Shown here piece by piece: positions 41,065 through 43,483 of a stretch of DNA of 43,483 nucleotides (position 1 is its first letter; every line of letters starts with the position of its first letter). Position numbers and translations under genes: made by a program. The DNA comes from Candidatus Methanoperedens sp. (GTDB lineage Archaea > Halobacteriota > Methanosarcinia > Methanosarcinales > Methanoperedenaceae). The DNA is taken from contig JAPMTR010000082.1 in NCBI GenBank assembly GCA_026552975.1, forward strand, positions 1 to 43,483. Direction: 5' to 3'. Under the pieces are notes generated by a model. That model did no database searches and was not told the origin of the DNA. It was given only the letters and a program-made list of their open reading frames with translations.

Positions 41065-42597
41065 ATGAGAAAATATAATATATTAATTAATATAATAACT
41101 ATAACATTATGCTTATTGATATTATTTTCTTGTACAGCATCAGCAAAACAATTAACTGTAACCAAAGTTATCCCCAATACGGATATAAAAACAGGTGACA
41201 GCATAAGTATATCGCTTGAGTTTGACAATCCTTTTAATAGATCCATACCTTTGACGATCCAGGATAATAATATCCTGGGTAGTAGCGGGCTTGAGATCCA
41301 ATGTTATGAATATACCCTGCCCGATAAACCGCATTCAGGTATTTCTTATGACTTCCCTACCATAGCTTATTCGTCCGGGGATTTCACACTTGATCCGGCC
41401 ACAGTGACTTATAATAATCCAGAAACAGGTGCCCAGGAATCTGTCAGGTCTGAACCTGTAAAGATCAATATAAAACAGGGCCAAACTGCAGGACAGCAGC
41501 AGGGGATCACAAAGATCTACAATTGCGGGGGTGTCAGTATGCAAAGCACTTCAATTTCCTCCAGCAGCTCAACTTCAATTTCGATAAGCAGCGGCAATCA
41601 GCAGACTGGCCAGAATAGCCAGCAGCCACTTTCATCTCCCGGGGATATACAACAGGAGGCGCAGGATATGCAGAATCTCAAAAAGGAGATGGAGCGCCAG
41701 CAGCAGGAACAACAAAGATCACAACAGGAGTTAAAAGAAAAGATCGAGAATAATAGTGAATTCAAGAATCTGAAGGAAAAACTTGAAAAGCAGGGATATA
41801 CGCCAGAAGGGCAGAATATCCAGCCTGAGTCCAATGATACCGGGAATTTTGATTACAATTTCAAAAAAGGAGAGGAGAGCGCCAACATAAGCGGCAGGAT
41901 TAACGCAGGTAAGATGGAAAATATTCAGGAACAGAGTACTGAAGACATAAAGAGGCTTATGCAGGAAATCGAACGGAATGAGACTTTCAGGGAAATGTAC
42001 AGGACGCTTTATGATAAAGGATTCAACCTATTTTCAAGGAATGTAGATATCAAACAAAATATTAGCAGTTTTGAATATTTGTTTAGCAACTCGCAGGGTA
42101 AAAATGCGTCGATCACAGGTAATGTGACAGATGCAGGTGAAATAAAAGACATACGATTGAAAGAGCCTGAACCAGCATACCAGTACTGGATACCCGCAGT
42201 ACTTATTTTAATGCTTGGGATTTACATTTTTCTTAAATCCTGGCTCAAGGAAAAACCTGCTGTCTTAAAGATTGAGAATACCTCTTTTGATCCAGAGCAA
42301 AAAGCCCTATCGATGCTTGAGAATGCGATAAGTATGTTCAATAACGGCAGGGAAAAAGAAGCATTTATGGAAGCCTCAAATGCTGTTAGATACTTTTTTA
42401 AGGGAACTGCAGGAATACACGAACTTACAAGTAATGAGATAATAAGAAGCATAAAGGGGTCAAAAAATGAAGGACATTTGCAGGATGTCAAAGATTGTTT
42501 TATGCTGTGCGACCGGGTGAAGTTTGCAAAATTTGAACCAAACAGGCAGGATTTCGATATAGTCGTGGAATATGCAAAAAGGATCATTGGGCCTTAA
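41065..42597 (+). CDS. BatD-like membrane protein with two tandem repeats
   Basis: From ATG 41065 the product has 510 residues; an ATG at 41044, overlapping the VWA gene, would add seven. AAGGTG precedes the chosen start, which opens a signal peptide (about 1-27). An immunoglobulin-like domain of BatD type covers about 30-140 ('LTVTKVIPNTDIKTGDSI'). A Ser- and Gln-rich coil runs to about 228. Two copies of a domain of about 63 residues follow (encoded at 41746-41934 and 41971-42162). A membrane helix spans 374-393, and a cytoplasmic helical domain of about 100 residues ends the protein. It is the last gene of the MoxR operon and overlaps the convergent kinase by four bases. Confidence 0.82.
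   Translation: MRKYNILINIITITLCLLILFSCTASAKQLTVTKVIPNTDIKTGDSISISLEFDNPFNRSIPLTIQDNNILGSSGLEIQCYEYTLPDKPHSGISYDFPTIAYSSGDFTLDPATVTYNNPETGAQESVRSEPVKINIKQGQTAGQQQGITKIYNCGGVSMQSTSISSSSSTSISISSGNQQTGQNSQQPLSSPGDIQQEAQDMQNLKKEMERQQQEQQRSQQELKEKIENNSEFKNLKEKLEKQGYTPEGQNIQPESNDTGNFDYNFKKGEESANISGRINAGKMENIQEQSTEDIKRLMQEIERNETFREMYRTLYDKGFNLFSRNVDIKQNISSFEYLFSNSQGKNASITGNVTDAGEIKDIRLKEPEPAYQYWIPAVLILMLGIYIFLKSWLKEKPAVLKIENTSFDPEQKALSMLENAISMFNNGREKEAFMEASNAVRYFFKGTAGIHELTSNEIIRSIKGSKNEGHLQDVKDCFMLCDRVKFAKFEPNRQDFDIVVEYAKRIIGP
41746..42162 (+). repeat. Diverged tandem duplication inside the BatD-like gene
   Basis: Copy 1 (41746-41934) has 'EFKNLKEKLEKQGY', 'NFDYNFKKGEESANISGRI' and 'GKMENI'. Copy 2 (41971-42162) has 'TFREMYRTLYDKGF', 'SFEYLFSNSQGKNASITGNV' and 'GEIKDI'. 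The order of helix, aromatic strand, A-x-I-x-G strand and G-x-I strand is the same in both. Confidence 0.65.
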
Positions 42598-43346
42598 TCA
42601 TTCTTTTCTTTTATAGGAACAAATGTTGATTTCAGTGGCAATGTAAAAGTGAATGTAGTCCCTTCACCATATTTGCTCTGTAACCATATCCTGCCCCCAT
42701 GAAGTTCGATCAGTTTTTTTGAAATGATCAGCCCTAACCCGGCACCCCCGTAGTTTCTTGATATCCCTTTATCCAGTTGTTCAAATTCCTTGAACAACTT
42801 TCCAATATCTTCTTCTTTTATCCCTATTCCATTATCGATCACTGAGATCTGGATGTAATCACCTTCTTTTCTTGAAGTTATGGTGACTTTCCCCTCTGGT
42901 TTGGAGAATTTTACGGCATTATTGAGAATATTGAAAAGTATCTGCCTGATGCGATCCTTATCAGCCTCCAATATGTCTGATCCTGGATCAAGTTCTTTAA
43001 TTGTCTGAATATTTTTCTGTTTTGCGATATCTTTTATGAGAGATATCGATATATCAATAATTTCGGACAATGACATTTTTTCAATATACAGGTCGATCTT
43101 ATCAGCTTCAACTTTTGAAAGGTCAAGGATATCATTTATGATCATGAGCAGATTTTTTCCGCTTAAATGTATGTTATCAATATATTTTTCCTGGAGATCG
43201 TTCAATTCCCCTATATCTTTTCTCCTCAAAACATCCGAAAAGCCAATGATCGAATTTAATGGAGTACGCAATTCGTGGCTCATGGCCATAATGAATTCTG
43301 ATTTTGTCCTGGTCGCCTGAAGAAGACCTTCATTTTCAAGATTCAT
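42594..43346 (-). CDS. Histidine kinase core without a sensor domain
   Basis: The 250-residue protein consists of a short coil, a HisKA domain with the H-box SHELRTPLN (His24), and HATPase_c with N-box 'FNILNNAVKFSK', G1 'IDNGIGI', F-box 'FKEFEQLD' and G2 'GAGLGLII'. All catalytic motifs are intact. No PAS, GAF or membrane segment lies before it; upstream the frame is open for only 22 more codons before a stop. It may be a soluble orphan kinase, or the 3' part of a sensor gene that has lost its front. Its ATG follows AAGG by four bases. It ends convergent with, and overlapping, the BatD-like gene. 43347-43483 shows no further gene. Confidence 0.8.
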   Translation of the reverse strand: MNLENEGLLQATRTKSEFIMAMSHELRTPLNSIIGFSDVLRRKDIGELNDLQEKYIDNIHLSGKNLLMIINDILDLSKVEADKIDLYIEKMSLSEIIDISISLIKDIAKQKNIQTIKELDPGSDILEADKDRIRQILFNILNNAVKFSKPEGKVTITSRKEGDYIQISVIDNGIGIKEEDIGKLFKEFEQLDKGISRNYGGAGLGLIISKKLIELHGGRIWLQSKYGEGTTFTFTLPLKSTFVPIKEKND

Positions 43347-43483
43347 TTTCCTTATCTTGTGTTTAAAAAAAGCAATCTCGATATTAATACATGACTTTCG
43401 GACATTTCAATTTTCATAACGGATTAAACTGAAGAAATTTAAAATTATACCTGTTCCCATATATATCATTAATTCCCATAGAA

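Overview
The window looks like a chromosomal segment of a methanogen-lineage euryarchaeon. The strongest markers are the methanogenesis marker protein MtxX, a group II chaperonin (thermosome), SRP19, an archaeal-type aspartyl-tRNA synthetase, a rhodanese-less ThiI with a CxxC pair, and PGF-CTERM surface-sorting tails. DNA is AT-leaning, and many genes start with TTG or GTG behind good Shine-Dalgarno sites. The gene mix (Methanosarcinales-like enzymes, dispersed intergenic inverted repeats, decaying two-component genes, Big_2 surface-protein remnants) would fit Methanosarcinales or Methanoperedenaceae. That placement is inference; no rRNA is present.

Layout. 0-2.4 kb: a TatD-associated-type radical SAM protein, a winged-helix regulator paired with a three-helix membrane protein, and a sugar isomerase/epimerase-like TIM barrel. 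2.4-4.9 kb: three exported proteins, namely a NosD-like beta-helix protein with a PGF-CTERM tail, a lipoprotein ending in a cupredoxin-like domain without copper ligands, and a thioredoxin with a PGF-CTERM-like tail. 4.9-21.5 kb: mostly housekeeping (ThiI, CutA, site-2 protease, TatC, aspartate dehydrogenase and NadC, tRNA-Pro, a small thioredoxin, MtxX with ProC, a TPR protein, HisA, an ICMT-like methyltransferase, SMC with an overlapping coiled-coil partner, AspS).

21.5-29.1 kb is one phosphate locus. It holds an AbrB-PhoU fusion regulator, PstS-PstC-PstA-PstB-PhoU, and a DUF47 protein with a PiT permease. Three intergenic regions here share an AT-rich motif starting ACTGAT, placed next to likely promoters. 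I read it as a candidate operator of an archaeal phosphate regulon.

29.3-34.0 kb is the accessory and decaying part: two small overlapping membrane proteins, a histidine kinase lacking its phospho-acceptor box, short orphan genes, a frameshifted response regulator and a 5'-deleted Big_2 surface protein. SRP19 and a PHP phosphoesterase sit intact in the middle. 34.1-38.0 kb carries a ferritin-like protein, a YqaA/DedA-family protein, an AF1577-type radical SAM/SPASM enzyme and the thermosome. 38.2-42.6 kb is a tight MoxR - DUF58 - VWA - BatD-like operon, meeting a convergent sensor-less histidine kinase.

The most promising leads are the phosphate-regulon motif with its AbrB-PhoU regulator, the duplicated domain in the BatD-like protein, the ligand-less cupredoxin and thioredoxin surface pair, and the TPR protein with a transglutaminase-like N-terminal region. 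I saw no CRISPR array, rRNA, insertion sequence or clear prophage.
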